Below, piece by piece: positions 1-8,552 of a stretch of DNA of 64,000 nt. The stretch spans positions 1 through 64,000 of the forward strand of contig NZ_JAAUWV010000021.1 in the NCBI RefSeq assembly GCF_014694405.1, read 5' to 3'. Source of the stretch: Pseudoalteromonas sp. S16_S37 (GTDB taxonomy: Bacteria; Pseudomonadota; Gammaproteobacteria; Enterobacterales; Alteromonadaceae). The notes beneath the pieces are model-generated. The model had not been told where the DNA came from and did not search any database. It saw nothing but the letters and a program-made list of their open reading frames with translations. Made by a program: the position numbers and the translations under genes. Every line of letters starts with the position of its first letter. Position 1 is the first letter of the stretch.

Positions 1-68
1 TGTTGAGTAGTAACAAGCCTAACTGCACGTTCACGAAATTCTGGTGTATAGCGATTTGATTTTTTCAT
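1..68 (-). CDS. IS3-family transposase OrfA, N-terminal fragment
   Basis: Translation from the ATG at 68 gives MKKSNRYTPEFRERAVRLV and continues to the window edge. This is the standard N-terminus of IS3-family OrfA, a helix-turn-helix protein that binds the element's ends and is normally joined to the DDE transposase OrfB by programmed frameshifting. Only 22 codons are visible, so intactness cannot be judged. Confidence 0.82.
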   Translation of the reverse strand, partial: MKKSNRYTPEFRERAVRLVTTQ

Positions 69-118
69 AGTTCCAGTTTCTCAAGTTATTGAGTCTCTGG
101 CAAACTCGGGGCGATTCA
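1..118 (-). mobile_element. Right-hand piece of an IS3-family insertion sequence (truncated by window edge)
   Basis: Read on the minus strand, the element begins at 118 with a terminal inverted repeat starting TGAATCGCCCCGAGTTTGCC, the type of end carried by many IS3-family elements. About 50 bp inside the end is an OrfA-like start codon. The rest of the element, the second inverted repeat and any target duplication lie before base 1. The sequence on the outer side (119-253) is the interrupted 5' end of another gene, which supports 118/119 as the true junction. Confidence 0.8.
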
Positions 119-253
119 CAATTCGACTGCGATGAATTTCGGTGATGCGAAATACCAAGTTACAGATATTCTCATCACATATTTCATCATAACTTAGCTG
201 CTGAAAAAAAAAAGATTAGACCAACCAAGCTTATTTAATTCAGAATACGACAT
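119..253 (-). pseudogene. rsgA: 5' fragment of an RsgA-like ribosome-assembly GTPase gene, cut by the IS
   Basis: From the ATG at 253 the reading starts MSYSELNKLGWSN. After a run of ten T (minus strand) the sensible frame continues one base out of step as QQLSYDEI and FRITEIHRSRI, stopping at the IS junction. The pattern LGW, FFQQQLS, then HRS about 25 residues later is typical of the N-terminus of RsgA-type small-subunit GTPases. In the actual frame a TAA follows shortly after the T-run, so there are two lesions: a homopolymer frameshift and the IS insertion. The GTPase domain would lie beyond the IS. The family call rests on about 40 residues. The homopolymer slip could be a sequencing error. 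Confidence 0.55.
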
Positions 254-573
254 TCCTTTCGTCCTAAATTTACTTTTCTTTTTTATTCGTCAAAATTTGA
301 CGCCTTGAGACACAATACTTGTCTTATCGCCTGTTAAATAAACACATGGAATGATGTCTTTCGACGTCAAACTTAACATACAAAAGCACTTCACCCTATA
401 AAAGTTAACAAGCGGCAGCGTTAATAACGGCCTAGCTTTAAATCTGAAAGCTGTACAAACTCAAGGCCAAGACAGTTAAATTTATCTAAATATCATCTTC
501 ATATTGGGCTGTGATGGTTATAATATGGCGCTTGACGTCCTATGTTATTAAACGAAAAATAAAGACCTTCTCA
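254..573. other. Intergenic region, no gene seen
   Basis: AT-rich DNA between the disrupted RsgA-like gene and the end of the histidine kinase gene. No convincing reading frame, RNA gene or strong T-tailed hairpin was found on either strand. It should hold the promoter of the disrupted gene, which has GAAAGGA directly before its ATG. Confidence 0.5.
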
Positions 574-1935
574 TCACCCCGCAGACGGCTTACCAAATGG
601 AATAAACACTTTCACCAGCAAGCCGGTTTTGTTGCTTTTGCCGTTGCCCGCATTGTGCAAACTCAAATAGCCATGGTGCGCTTCAACGATTTCCCTGCAC
701 AGTGCCAGGCCTAAGCCACTGCCAGATGTTTTGGTAGAATAAAAAGGCACCAGTGCGTTGGCCATTACTTGCTCGCTCATGCCTTGCCCCTCGTCTGCAA
801 CACTAATCATCACACCTTGTCCATACGGCTCAATAGATAAGCTGATTCTATCTGCATCAGAGCCTGACTCGTGGGCATTTTTAAGCAGGTTAATAAGCAG
901 TTGTTGCAGTTGCATTATGTCTGCAAAGCAGGGGCTCATAGGTTGCGTGAGTTGACTGCTAAATTGCCACTGCTGAGCCAATTCACTGACCAGTTTCGCC
1001 CAATCAATTTCAGCTAGTTTGGGCTGGGGTAGCTTGGCGAATTTTCCATAGCCATGCACAAATTCGGTCAAGTGTTTAATACGCTCTTCGATGGTCGAAA
1101 ATACCCGCTGTAATCTAGGCTCATCCAGCTGACTGGTAAGAATTTTACCACTGTGTAGCATCGACGACATTGGGCCAAGTGAGTTATTTAGCTCATGGCT
1201 AATAATGCGTATTACTTTTTTCCACACTGCAACTTCTTGGCGATTAAGTTCTCGCGTAAGCTGCTTAAATATAAAAAGTTTATGCCCCTGATTGTTTAGT
1301 AAAAATTGCCCTGTGGCTAGGTGCCAAGTTTGCACTTCTTCTTGCTCACTTAGCATATTAAATAAGCCATCTTGACCAGAGTTAACAGCTTGCTTTAGTT
1401 CCGGTGGCGCTTGTTCTAAAGCCTGCGATAAGCTTATACCTTCAAGGTGATTGTTAGATTGCACTAAGCTGCGTGCACTTAAATTGCTGAACACCACCAC
1501 ATCATTGCTATTTACTAACACCAACGCTTGAGGCGAGCTTTCAAGCACTTTATCAAGCATTAGCTCACGTTGATAAATCCATTGTTTTTCTTTTCTGAGT
1601 TGTTCTGCGGTTTGATTATACAATTGACATAAACGACCTAGCTGATCATCACGTTGATAAGCAAGGTTATTTGAAAATTCGCCGTCTTTAAAGTTGTGCA
1701 AGCCTAATTCAAGTGCCTCTAGACCTTGTCTTATTGGGGCACAAACAAAGCTTGAAACGATTGCAGTCAAGATTATAGCCAGTACTAAAATGACTAACGC
1801 ATGTGCAAGTGGTAAGTCTATAAAGACCAACGTAAATGCCACACACACAGTCACCACCACTAGCATGCTTAGCGTTATTTTATTAACCAAAGACAACTCA
1901 GCCAGTTTAAAAAACATACTAGTACTCAATCTCAA
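574..1935 (-). CDS. Membrane sensor histidine kinase, NtrB-like with HAMP and PAS
   Basis: A 453-residue sensor kinase that should autophosphorylate and pass phosphate to the regulator encoded just upstream. Two hydrophobic segments (about 17-37 and 44-65) with almost no periplasmic loop are followed by a HAMP-like linker, a PAS-like domain (about 128-230), an H-box ISHELNNSL with His247, an N-box LLINLLKNAHESG, and G-boxes DEGQGM and GSGLGLALCREIVE. The near absence of an external domain suggests sensing in the membrane or cytoplasm, for example of envelope stress or a hydrophobic compound. Its start overlaps the end of the regulator gene by 17 bases, so the two are translationally coupled. 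Confidence 0.9.
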   Translation of the reverse strand: MRLSTSMFFKLAELSLVNKITLSMLVVVTVCVAFTLVFIDLPLAHALVILVLAIILTAIVSSFVCAPIRQGLEALELGLHNFKDGEFSNNLAYQRDDQLGRLCQLYNQTAEQLRKEKQWIYQRELMLDKVLESSPQALVLVNSNDVVVFSNLSARSLVQSNNHLEGISLSQALEQAPPELKQAVNSGQDGLFNMLSEQEEVQTWHLATGQFLLNNQGHKLFIFKQLTRELNRQEVAVWKKVIRIISHELNNSLGPMSSMLHSGKILTSQLDEPRLQRVFSTIEERIKHLTEFVHGYGKFAKLPQPKLAEIDWAKLVSELAQQWQFSSQLTQPMSPCFADIMQLQQLLINLLKNAHESGSDADRISLSIEPYGQGVMISVADEGQGMSEQVMANALVPFYSTKTSGSGLGLALCREIVEAHHGYLSLHNAGNGKSNKTGLLVKVFIPFGKPSAG

Positions 1936-3253
1936 ACTTTTGTAAGCGACGATACAAGGCTTGACGCGTCATACCAAAGTGGCGCGCCACTTTAGCAATA
2001 ACCCCCTGATGGGCGCGCATGGCTTCTTCTAACTGCTGCTTTGTTGGCTCTTGTTTCGTGGAGGTTGTTGCTAGTGCCATCACGTCATTTTTGAGAATAA
2101 AATCATGTTCATCCAACTCACCTTCAGGTTTGAGCACGGCCGCTCTTTTACAAGCGTTTTCCAGTTCACGAACATTACCCGGCCAAGCATAAGCTTTTAG
2201 TGCAAGCTGCGCAGCATGTGATAACGACCTGCCTGGTAAAAAGTGATTAACTAAAGACAAAATATCATCCGGCCTTTCGCACAACGCCGGCAGTTGCAGT
2301 TCAATCACATTCAATCGGTAGTATAAATCTTCGCGAAACTGTCCGTTTTGAATGTCTTTGAGCAAGTTCGCATTGGTAGCAGAAATCACTCTCACATTTA
2401 CTTTGCGCGTTTGCACCGATCCTAAACGCTCAAACTCCCCAGTTTGTAATACTCTGAGTAGTTTCATTTGCCCAGATAAAGGTAAGTTACCAATTTCATC
2501 CAAAAACAAAGTGCCACCGTCTGCCGCTTCAAAGCGTCCAATACGCTGTTTGTTTGCCCCTGTATAAGCCCCCGCTTCAGCGCCAAACAGCTCCGCCTCT
2601 ATTAAATCTTGTGGCAGGGCCCCCGCATTCACCTTGATAAAAGGCTTATCCTTTAAACCAGAGTTAGCTTGAATAATTTCTGCAATGCGCTCTTTGCCAC
2701 TACCGTTAGGTCCTGTAATAAGTACCGACACATCCGACCTTGCCAACTGCAAAGCCATATCTACAATCCGCTCCATCGCAGTACTGGCATACACCAACCC
2801 AGCCAAATTAGCCCCAGCTTTAGGGGCTTCTCGCTCCTCTTGTTGGCGCTTATAGTGGGCATTGCTGGCTTTGGCTTGGCCCAGTTCAACTAAATTAGCA
2901 ATGCTAGTCAGTAACTTTTGATCATCCCAAGGTTTACCGATGTAATCAGCAGCACCCGCTTTCACCAGCTCTATTGCGGTCTCAAGCTCAGTCCAAGCGG
3001 TAATTAGAATAATAGGTAAATGAGGGTTTATTTCGCGTAAACGATAGAATAGTGTTTTACCCTCCTCTCCCGAGGTGGTGTCACTAGAAAAGTTCATATC
3101 CTGTAGCACAAGGGCAATATTTTGGTACTGTACGATTTGCTGTGCTGTAAACGCATTTTGCGCGGTAACCACAGCGTAACCATGTATTTCTAACAGTAAC
3201 GATAACGCCTCTAAAATGGATGGGTTATCGTCAACAATAAGTATTTTTTCCAT
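1919..3253 (-). CDS. Sigma-54-dependent response regulator, NtrC family
   Basis: A 444-residue activator with three parts: a receiver domain (IVDDNPS, phosphorylatable Asp52), an AAA+ sigma-54 interaction domain, and a Fis-type helix-turn-helix ending the protein (GMTRQALYRRLQKF). The AAA+ part has a Walker A variant GPNGSGKE, a GAYTGA loop (the usual GAFTGA with Phe to Tyr, a common functional variant) and the Walker B region GGTLFLDEIG. The start is placed at the ATG at 3253 because MEKILIVDDN is the canonical receiver N-terminus; the frame is open 40 codons further up, but that part is not receiver-like. It lies downstream of the MacA/MacB-like genes and probably controls them. The palindromes at 8058-8091 are candidate binding sites. 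Confidence 0.9.
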   Translation of the reverse strand: MEKILIVDDNPSILEALSLLLEIHGYAVVTAQNAFTAQQIVQYQNIALVLQDMNFSSDTTSGEEGKTLFYRLREINPHLPIILITAWTELETAIELVKAGAADYIGKPWDDQKLLTSIANLVELGQAKASNAHYKRQQEEREAPKAGANLAGLVYASTAMERIVDMALQLARSDVSVLITGPNGSGKERIAEIIQANSGLKDKPFIKVNAGALPQDLIEAELFGAEAGAYTGANKQRIGRFEAADGGTLFLDEIGNLPLSGQMKLLRVLQTGEFERLGSVQTRKVNVRVISATNANLLKDIQNGQFREDLYYRLNVIELQLPALCERPDDILSLVNHFLPGRSLSHAAQLALKAYAWPGNVRELENACKRAAVLKPEGELDEHDFILKNDVMALATTSTKQEPTKQQLEEAMRAHQGVIAKVARHFGMTRQALYRRLQKFEIEY

Positions 3254-3270
3254 ATTATTTTTGTACTTCA

Positions 3271-3300
3271 ATGTGCTACACCTTGGCCAGTGTAGCACAT
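3271..3300. terminator. Perfect 11-bp stem-loop between the ABC operon and the two-component genes
   Basis: ATGTGCTACAC (3271-3281) pairs exactly with GTGTAGCACAT (3290-3300) across an 8-base loop. It sits in the 61-base gap between the last permease gene and the regulator gene. There is no clean T-run after the stem on the minus strand, so it may be a partial terminator, a processing site or an operator rather than a classical terminator. Confidence 0.5.
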
Positions 3301-3314
3301 TCATTATTAACAGG

Positions 3315-4520
3315 TTATATGGTTCTGGTTGCAATACTTGGTGATATATTGGCAGCACGTTTGGCTGGCCCAACTACCGCAAGTAAACTCATCAATAAAA
3401 CTCCCACAGCGGTCAACAACACGTAAAACAGTGGCATTTGCGAAATTGAGTAATGCTTCATTAATTGTTGCGCCATTAATATCGCCGCCCCAGAGCCAAC
3501 AGTCAGTCCAACCACCGAAATCAAACAGTTTTCAATTAAAAAGTAGCGAATAATGTCCGACTTTCTCGCACCTAGTGCTCTTCGAGTGCCTATTTGCTTA
3601 GTTCGTTTGCTAATGTTAAAGAGTGTCAGACCAAAAATTCCTAGTGCAGTGATGAGTGTCAACACAACTATCATCACCAACAACATGCGCATGGTCAGTC
3701 TATCAGGTGCAACATAGTCTGCTTTAACCTCATCAAGCCCTTGTAAACCCTCAATCACTCTTTTGCTTTCTAAGCTCGACATATGCTGTTCAATCTGTTG
3801 CATAACTTGTGCTCGTTGCCCAGGCTCTGTTCTAACTGAAAACAGCGTTAGCTTTTGGGCAAAAACAAATGGCAGTATGGCTGACCTATCTCGTCTTTCA
3901 GATTGTAACCACGGCCCTTTCATGACATCGGTAATGCCGATAATCTGCATAGGTCTATCTCCTTGATACAGCGTCTTCCCTAACGCATCGCCATCGGGAA
4001 ATAGCTCATCCGCCATAGCCTTCGTGATCAGACCTATGTTGGGATATTGACTATATTCCTCAACAACACTGACCTCCGACTCTGTGAAGTTTCTGCCTTC
4101 GAGAATTTTCACACCAAAGGTATTTAGAAAATGAGAGTCAGCTTCAAAAATGCTGGCATTTACCCCTTTACGTTTCTCCCCTGTTGGTCCCAGACTAAAT
4201 GTGCTCGCGGAGCCACCACCACTCAATGGCACCGAGTTAACCATCACCGCATCTACCACACCTGGCATTTGCCTTATCGCCGCCTCGTCCAACTCTCCTT
4301 GGCGCATATAATCAATACTTTCCCCAAATGACATCACTTCAAACTTAAAGATGTCCTGCTCTGGATAACCTGTATTTTGTTCAATATAAGCAATTTTTTC
4401 GCTAATTATAAACGCAGAGTTACTTACTATTGCAGTAGTAATGGCAATTTGTAATAACAATAAAATAGCCCCGACTTTAGAGCGACATAAGGCATTAAAA
4501 ATAGGTTTTAGTTCTGACAT
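3315..4520 (-). CDS. MacB/FtsX-type ABC transporter permease (second permease)
   Basis: A 401-residue permease without its own ATPase domain. It has an N-terminal membrane segment (about 15-37), a large periplasmic MacB-core-like domain, and three C-terminal membrane segments. Before the second segment is ISKRTKQIGTRRALGARKSDI, the coupling motif of FtsX-like permeases that contacts the ATPase. An AAGGAGAG ribosome binding site precedes the ATG at 4520. It is the last gene of the adaptor-ATPase-permease-permease operon. With the 437-residue permease it probably forms a heterodimer in a MacAB-like mechanotransmission exporter; the substrate is unknown. Confidence 0.87.
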   Translation of the reverse strand: MSELKPIFNALCRSKVGAILLLLQIAITTAIVSNSAFIISEKIAYIEQNTGYPEQDIFKFEVMSFGESIDYMRQGELDEAAIRQMPGVVDAVMVNSVPLSGGGSASTFSLGPTGEKRKGVNASIFEADSHFLNTFGVKILEGRNFTESEVSVVEEYSQYPNIGLITKAMADELFPDGDALGKTLYQGDRPMQIIGITDVMKGPWLQSERRDRSAILPFVFAQKLTLFSVRTEPGQRAQVMQQIEQHMSSLESKRVIEGLQGLDEVKADYVAPDRLTMRMLLVMIVVLTLITALGIFGLTLFNISKRTKQIGTRRALGARKSDIIRYFLIENCLISVVGLTVGSGAAILMAQQLMKHYSISQMPLFYVLLTAVGVLLMSLLAVVGPAKRAANISPSIATRTI

Positions 4521-4532
4521 AACAATCTCTCC

Positions 4533-5846
4533 TTATTGGCTTTTCAAGTAGATGGCAGGTGTTGTTCTGCACACTACCCAAGCCGGATATAACCCAGCGA
4601 CAATGCATGCAGTGATCGCAATAACGGGTGCTGCCAGAAGCATCGTCATATCCATGTTTGCTAGAGCATCGTAAGCACTGTGACTTGTACGCACTCCCCA
4701 CAGCCCTATTTGCGCAAATACAATCCCCAAAACGCCACCTAACAGGCCCAATAAAGAGACTTCAACGAGATGTTGATTGAATACCTGACGTTTCGATGCA
4801 CCTAACGCGCGTCTTACACCTATCTCAGGCGCACGACGTAAGAATTTGGCTAATAACAAACTTAAAATGTTGGCAATACATACCGCCAAAAACATAAAGC
4901 TCAGCGTAACCATGATTTGGTTATCATGTTTAACCACCCCTCGATAGTCCATAAACTCGGTGACATTAAACAGGTTGTAGTCAAGTTCTTCTCGATTAAA
5001 ACGACCCAATGATTGTTGTTGCTTCATATAACTCATTATGTACTGACCAAACTCTTGTTTTTCTTGTTCGTTATTCAGTTGCACCCAAAATTGCAGCCAT
5101 AAGTTTTCTGAGGCCAATAAGTCTTCAAAGGTATCATCCTGCTCATTTTTCCAACCATTGGTGTTACCCCAACTGTTAACCTCATTGGCGATACCAATAG
5201 TGAAAGGTATAAATATCTTCTCTGGGTCATCAAAGGAGCCGTTGTTTGTGTCGTAGTATTTTACCGGTGTTATCCAATCTTCAATTACACCAACCACCTG
5301 TACACGGATATCATCAAGGTAAAAGCTTTTTCCTATAGAGTTTTCACCTTTAAATAGCTTGTCATTGATGCTTTTTGAAATCACAGCAACGGGGGCAATA
5401 TCATCTTGCTGCTGTTGCGTCCATGTACCACCATATATAAATTGCAGGTCAAACATCGCAAAAATATCTCTAGAAGACAGGCGAACTTCTTCAACAAATG
5501 GCTTTTGCTGCGCTGAATTTAGATGAACCGAAAAGCCGGATTTGTACATGGCGGAGCGTAAATAAGGTAAGTTCGCATTTTGTAAATTAAGAGCGTCTTG
5601 GTAAGTTATCTGAAAAGGAACATCATCCGTTGACCAATAAGTTCTCCCTTCATCCATGGTTTGTAATTGCAAATGATGCAGCACGCCACTTTTTTGCGGA
5701 ATAGGGTCTTTAGACATCATGTGATGAATGGATAAACTCGTCATGGTGACGCCTATACCAATCGCTATCGCAAGTACCATTAACATACTTACTAGGGGTG
5801 TACGTTTAAAGCTACGCCAACTCAAATCTATATAATGCAAGAACAT
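4533..5846 (-). CDS. MacB/FtsX-type ABC transporter permease (first permease)
   Basis: A 437-residue permease with the MacB layout: membrane segment at about 17-39, a periplasmic domain of roughly 260 residues, then three membrane segments near the C-terminus. FLRRAPEIGVRRALGASKRQV is the conserved coupling motif before the third segment. It is paralogous to the following permease gene (12-base gap) and starts 2 bases after the ATPase gene stops, with GGAG before the ATG. Separate, unequal permeases suggest a heterodimeric transporter, unlike E. coli MacB, where ATPase and permease are one chain. Confidence 0.87.
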   Translation of the reverse strand: MFLHYIDLSWRSFKRTPLVSMLMVLAIAIGIGVTMTSLSIHHMMSKDPIPQKSGVLHHLQLQTMDEGRTYWSTDDVPFQITYQDALNLQNANLPYLRSAMYKSGFSVHLNSAQQKPFVEEVRLSSRDIFAMFDLQFIYGGTWTQQQQDDIAPVAVISKSINDKLFKGENSIGKSFYLDDIRVQVVGVIEDWITPVKYYDTNNGSFDDPEKIFIPFTIGIANEVNSWGNTNGWKNEQDDTFEDLLASENLWLQFWVQLNNEQEKQEFGQYIMSYMKQQQSLGRFNREELDYNLFNVTEFMDYRGVVKHDNQIMVTLSFMFLAVCIANILSLLLAKFLRRAPEIGVRRALGASKRQVFNQHLVEVSLLGLLGGVLGIVFAQIGLWGVRTSHSAYDALANMDMTMLLAAPVIAITACIVAGLYPAWVVCRTTPAIYLKSQ

Positions 5847-5848
5847 GG

Positions 5849-6553
5849 TTACACTCCAACCGCTTTAGCAGGATTACCTTGATAGAGGGTAAAGTCGGCT
5901 AGCTGACCATCAACAACCTGAATATTTCTTGGTGCTCTGCGGGCTAATTCTGGATCGTGAGTCACCATAACAATAGTGGCACCTTCTCGGTTAATTTGCT
6001 CTAAAAGCTCCATAACCTGACGCGCCATTAGGCTGTCTAAGTTACCGGTTGGTTCATCGGCCAATAAAAACCTCGGCTCCCCCGCGAGTGCCCTTGCGAT
6101 AGCAACACGTTGCTGCTGACCACCTGATAGCTGTTGAGGCAAATGTTTGGCACGACTTGCCAGCCCTACTTGCTCCAAACGCTGCTCTACACGGCGCTTG
6201 CGCTCGGCGGCTTTGATGCCTCTATAGCGCAATGGCACTTCAATGTTTTCAAATAGATTTAGATCTGGGATTAAGTTGAACCCTTGAAATATAAAGCCGA
6301 TTTTTTGATTGCGAAGATCAGCTCGCTGATTATCATTCAAGCCGCCAACATCCACGCCATCTAACATGTACTGGCCAGCTGTAAACGTCTCAAGCATGCC
6401 CGCAATGTTTAAAAAGGTGGTTTTTCCTGAGCCTGAAGGACCCGTTACCGCAATAAATTCGCCTTCATCTACTTGTAAGTTAAAATCTCTCAACGCATGC
6501 GTTTGCACCATATCTGTTTGATAAACTTTGTTTATGTTATTCATTGTAAGCAT
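5849..6553 (-). CDS. ABC transporter ATP-binding protein, MacB/LolD type
   Basis: A 234-residue ATPase. It has Walker A GPSGSGKTT, Q-loop FIFQGFNLIP, signature LSGGQQQRVAIARAL, Walker B FLLADEPTGNLDS and the switch His in MVTHDPELARRA, so all catalytic parts are present. The start is placed at 6553 because AAGGAAA lies 6-7 bases before that ATG and the longer reading adds a charged, non-homologous leader. It powers the two permeases downstream and should work with the adaptor encoded directly upstream. Confidence 0.92.
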   Translation of the reverse strand: MLTMNNINKVYQTDMVQTHALRDFNLQVDEGEFIAVTGPSGSGKTTFLNIAGMLETFTAGQYMLDGVDVGGLNDNQRADLRNQKIGFIFQGFNLIPDLNLFENIEVPLRYRGIKAAERKRRVEQRLEQVGLASRAKHLPQQLSGGQQQRVAIARALAGEPRFLLADEPTGNLDSLMARQVMELLEQINREGATIVMVTHDPELARRAPRNIQVVDGQLADFTLYQGNPAKAVGV

Positions 6554-6595
6554 GTTCGTTTCCTTAATTTTTGTTTGATCTTCTCTTGCACTCAA

Positions 6596-7852
6596 CTAGC
6601 GCAACATAATTTGTTCGGCGTGTTGAAAAGGTGTGTAACTTGAGATCACTATTTGATCACCTGCTTTTAAGCCCGTTATCACTTCAACTGCATTGATACT
6701 GACAGCACCTATCTGAACATCTGTTTTTTGTGCATGACCATCTTTTACGCGATAGACAAAATTCCCACCCGACTCTAAAAATGAGCCGCGTTTAACCTTT
6801 AATACATTTTGTTTATTTTCTAGTAAGATACGAGCTGATAAACGTTGATTTTGACGGATCCCCGAAAGCCCATCCTGAGAAAACCGCACGCGTGTAGTCA
6901 CTTCCCGTTGATTTACCTCTGGCGAAATTGCACTAAGCTCACCTATCACTTCATTTTGGCCAATTTTTAGTTCAACTTGCATACCCAAACCCAATTCATT
7001 GGCGTAGCTTTCAGGCACTTGCAACTGCGCTTCAAATGCGCTCAGATCAACCAATGTCATCAACGCTTGATTTTGTGACACCAAAGCTTGAGGTTGCACC
7101 AATAGGTTTCCGACAATGCCTGTCACCGATGCTTTGATATCTAGATTATTCACTTTACGTTCTAGTTCTTTAATCACTAACTGCTGACGCTGTAGAGTGC
7201 TTTGCGCTGATTTAAGCTCAAACGCCAGCGTATCTTTGGCAAGTTCAACCTCATGCTGGGCATGCTTGAATGTCAGTTTGGCGCGAGACAAATCATCAAC
7301 GGCTTTTTCCAAGTCAATTTGACTTATAAGGCTTTTTTTAATTGATAATTGCGCTCGACGATTTTCCCGCTCAGCTGCACTGAGCTCAACCTGAGCCAAG
7401 TCCAATAACTTATTAAGATTAAGAGTTTCCCGACGAGCCTCAAGCTTCTTGCGTTCCAGCTCACCCGTTAAGCGCTGAACTTCAGAATTTTGTTGCTGAA
7501 GAGCATTTTGCAGCTCGGGGCTGAGCACTTTTGCAATATTTTGCCCCTCAATTACCTTATCTCCCGCTTTTACCAACAAGGTGATAACTCCTTGCTCTGG
7601 GCTATAAACTTGTGGTGCATTTGCCGCTACTATCTTTCCCGTTGCTGCGATATCTCGCACTAGATTGCCCAGCTCAACCGCAGCAACCTTTACTTCATCT
7701 TTGGCTATCGAGCGCTGCGCATTAGAGGTGTTCATCAAAGCATGAGCCGATGCTGCTATAACCACAGCTGCAATCGACATAATTACAAATCGCTTACCAA
7801 ACTTATTTTTCGTGACAATCACTTTATCTTGAGCACTGGTATCTTTAATCAT
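6596..7852 (-). CDS. Periplasmic adaptor of an ABC efflux pump (MacA/HlyD family)
   Basis: A 418-residue membrane fusion protein with one N-terminal anchor (about 24-42). A split biotinyl-lipoyl-like domain (VYSPEQGVITLLVKAGDKV and ASVTGIVGNLLVQPQALV) flanks a long coiled-coil hairpin (about 110-235), followed by beta-barrel and membrane-proximal domains. It should dock the inner-membrane ABC complex to an outer-membrane TolC-type channel, which is not encoded nearby. First gene of the minus-strand efflux operon. Its upstream region carries the TGTCCGC palindromes. It lies back to back with the pigment operon, so it may protect the cell from its own or rivals' hydrophobic compounds; that role is inference. 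Confidence 0.88.
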   Translation of the reverse strand: MIKDTSAQDKVIVTKNKFGKRFVIMSIAAVVIAASAHALMNTSNAQRSIAKDEVKVAAVELGNLVRDIAATGKIVAANAPQVYSPEQGVITLLVKAGDKVIEGQNIAKVLSPELQNALQQQNSEVQRLTGELERKKLEARRETLNLNKLLDLAQVELSAAERENRRAQLSIKKSLISQIDLEKAVDDLSRAKLTFKHAQHEVELAKDTLAFELKSAQSTLQRQQLVIKELERKVNNLDIKASVTGIVGNLLVQPQALVSQNQALMTLVDLSAFEAQLQVPESYANELGLGMQVELKIGQNEVIGELSAISPEVNQREVTTRVRFSQDGLSGIRQNQRLSARILLENKQNVLKVKRGSFLESGGNFVYRVKDGHAQKTDVQIGAVSINAVEVITGLKAGDQIVISSYTPFQHAEQIMLR

Positions 7853-8057
7853 AAATTATCTCGTTATAACGTTGAGTGCTCAATCACGCTAATTGCACCT
7901 GCTATAAACAGCACAATTACTGGCGGCAGCAAAAATAGTGAACAAAGCAACATATCTCATTCCAAATAAATACAGATACGCTACCTATTCTATTTGCATG
8001 CCAATAATAAAAGTTAATAAAAAACAATGAATTAAAAAAATACATTGTAGAAATAAG

Positions 8058-8091
8058 TGTCCGCGGACAGAAAATGTGTCCGCAGCGGACA
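8058..8091. promoter_or_regulatory. Two tandem TGTCCGC palindromes, candidate NtrC-type activator sites
   Basis: TGTCCGCGGACA (8058-8069) is a perfect palindrome. TGTCCGCAGCGGACA (8077-8091) repeats the same arms around one extra base. Their centres are about 20.5 bp apart, two helical turns, the arrangement expected for cooperative dimers of an enhancer-binding protein. They lie about 205-240 bp upstream of the adaptor gene, a usual distance for NtrC-type enhancers. No clear -24/-12 promoter (GG-N10-GC) was found by eye in 7853-8055, so the link to the local sigma-54 activator is inference. Confidence 0.65.
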
Positions 8092-8427
8092 TCGCTTGCA
8101 ATACTGACAGTACTAATATCAATAATCATTCTCAAAAAAAACCCACAAAAGGAACAAATGTAAATTCCACACTATCCTGAAAAAATCAATAAACAGCACA
8201 GTTACCAAACCAGTTTGATTATGAATATATTAATAAAATGCATTTTTATGTGGGATCACACAACCGATAAAACCTAGATAAACCAACCAAAAATCAAGTT
8301 AAACACGTAAAAACCTTCCAAAAACCAAAGCATTTAAAAGAATAGTAATTCGCAACAGAGTGAAAATTCTAATCAGTGAAGTTCTTCACACGCAACTTGA
8401 TAAAAATAAAATATTCACAAAACATCT
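8092..8427. other. AT-rich divergent intergenic region, no gene seen
   Basis: Very AT-rich DNA between the efflux operon and the pigment operon. It holds a perfect 12-bp palindrome AAAATGCATTTT (8235-8246) and many A/T tracts. These could bind nucleoid proteins or a regulator, but no known operator was recognised. Open frames across it are short and lack a ribosome binding site. Confidence 0.5.
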
Positions 8428-8457
8428 TTGACATAAAATTATGTTACCTGTAATAAT
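8428..8457 (+). promoter_or_regulatory. Sigma-70-like promoter of the pigment operon
   Basis: TTGACA (8428-8433) is a perfect -35 box. AATAAT (8452-8457) lies 18 bp downstream and matches the -10 consensus at five of six positions. Transcription would start near 8464, leaving a leader of about 90 bases. The leader ends in TAAGGAT (8539-8544), 8 bases before the ATG at 8553. No other comparable promoter was noticed within the 25.6-kb operon. Confidence 0.6.
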
Positions 8458-8552
8458 CCACAAAAAATTAACTAGGTTTTCATTTTCTTACACATTCTCT
8501 TCACATTTATAAAAGACAATGGAGATATGTAAAACGATAAGGATTAGATCAC

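Noticed and set aside
511..714. Plus-strand frame at the end of the kinase gene
   Set aside because: It is mostly antisense to the histidine kinase and lacks any protein signature.
7853..8055. Sigma-54 -24/-12 promoter for the efflux operon
   Set aside because: Every GG on the minus strand was checked for a GC ten bases on; none fitted well enough, so no promoter is reported.
7917..8135. 72-residue minus-strand frame in the divergent region
   Set aside because: Cys- and aromatic-rich composition, no ribosome binding site, and it runs across the palindromic sites; judged to be chance.
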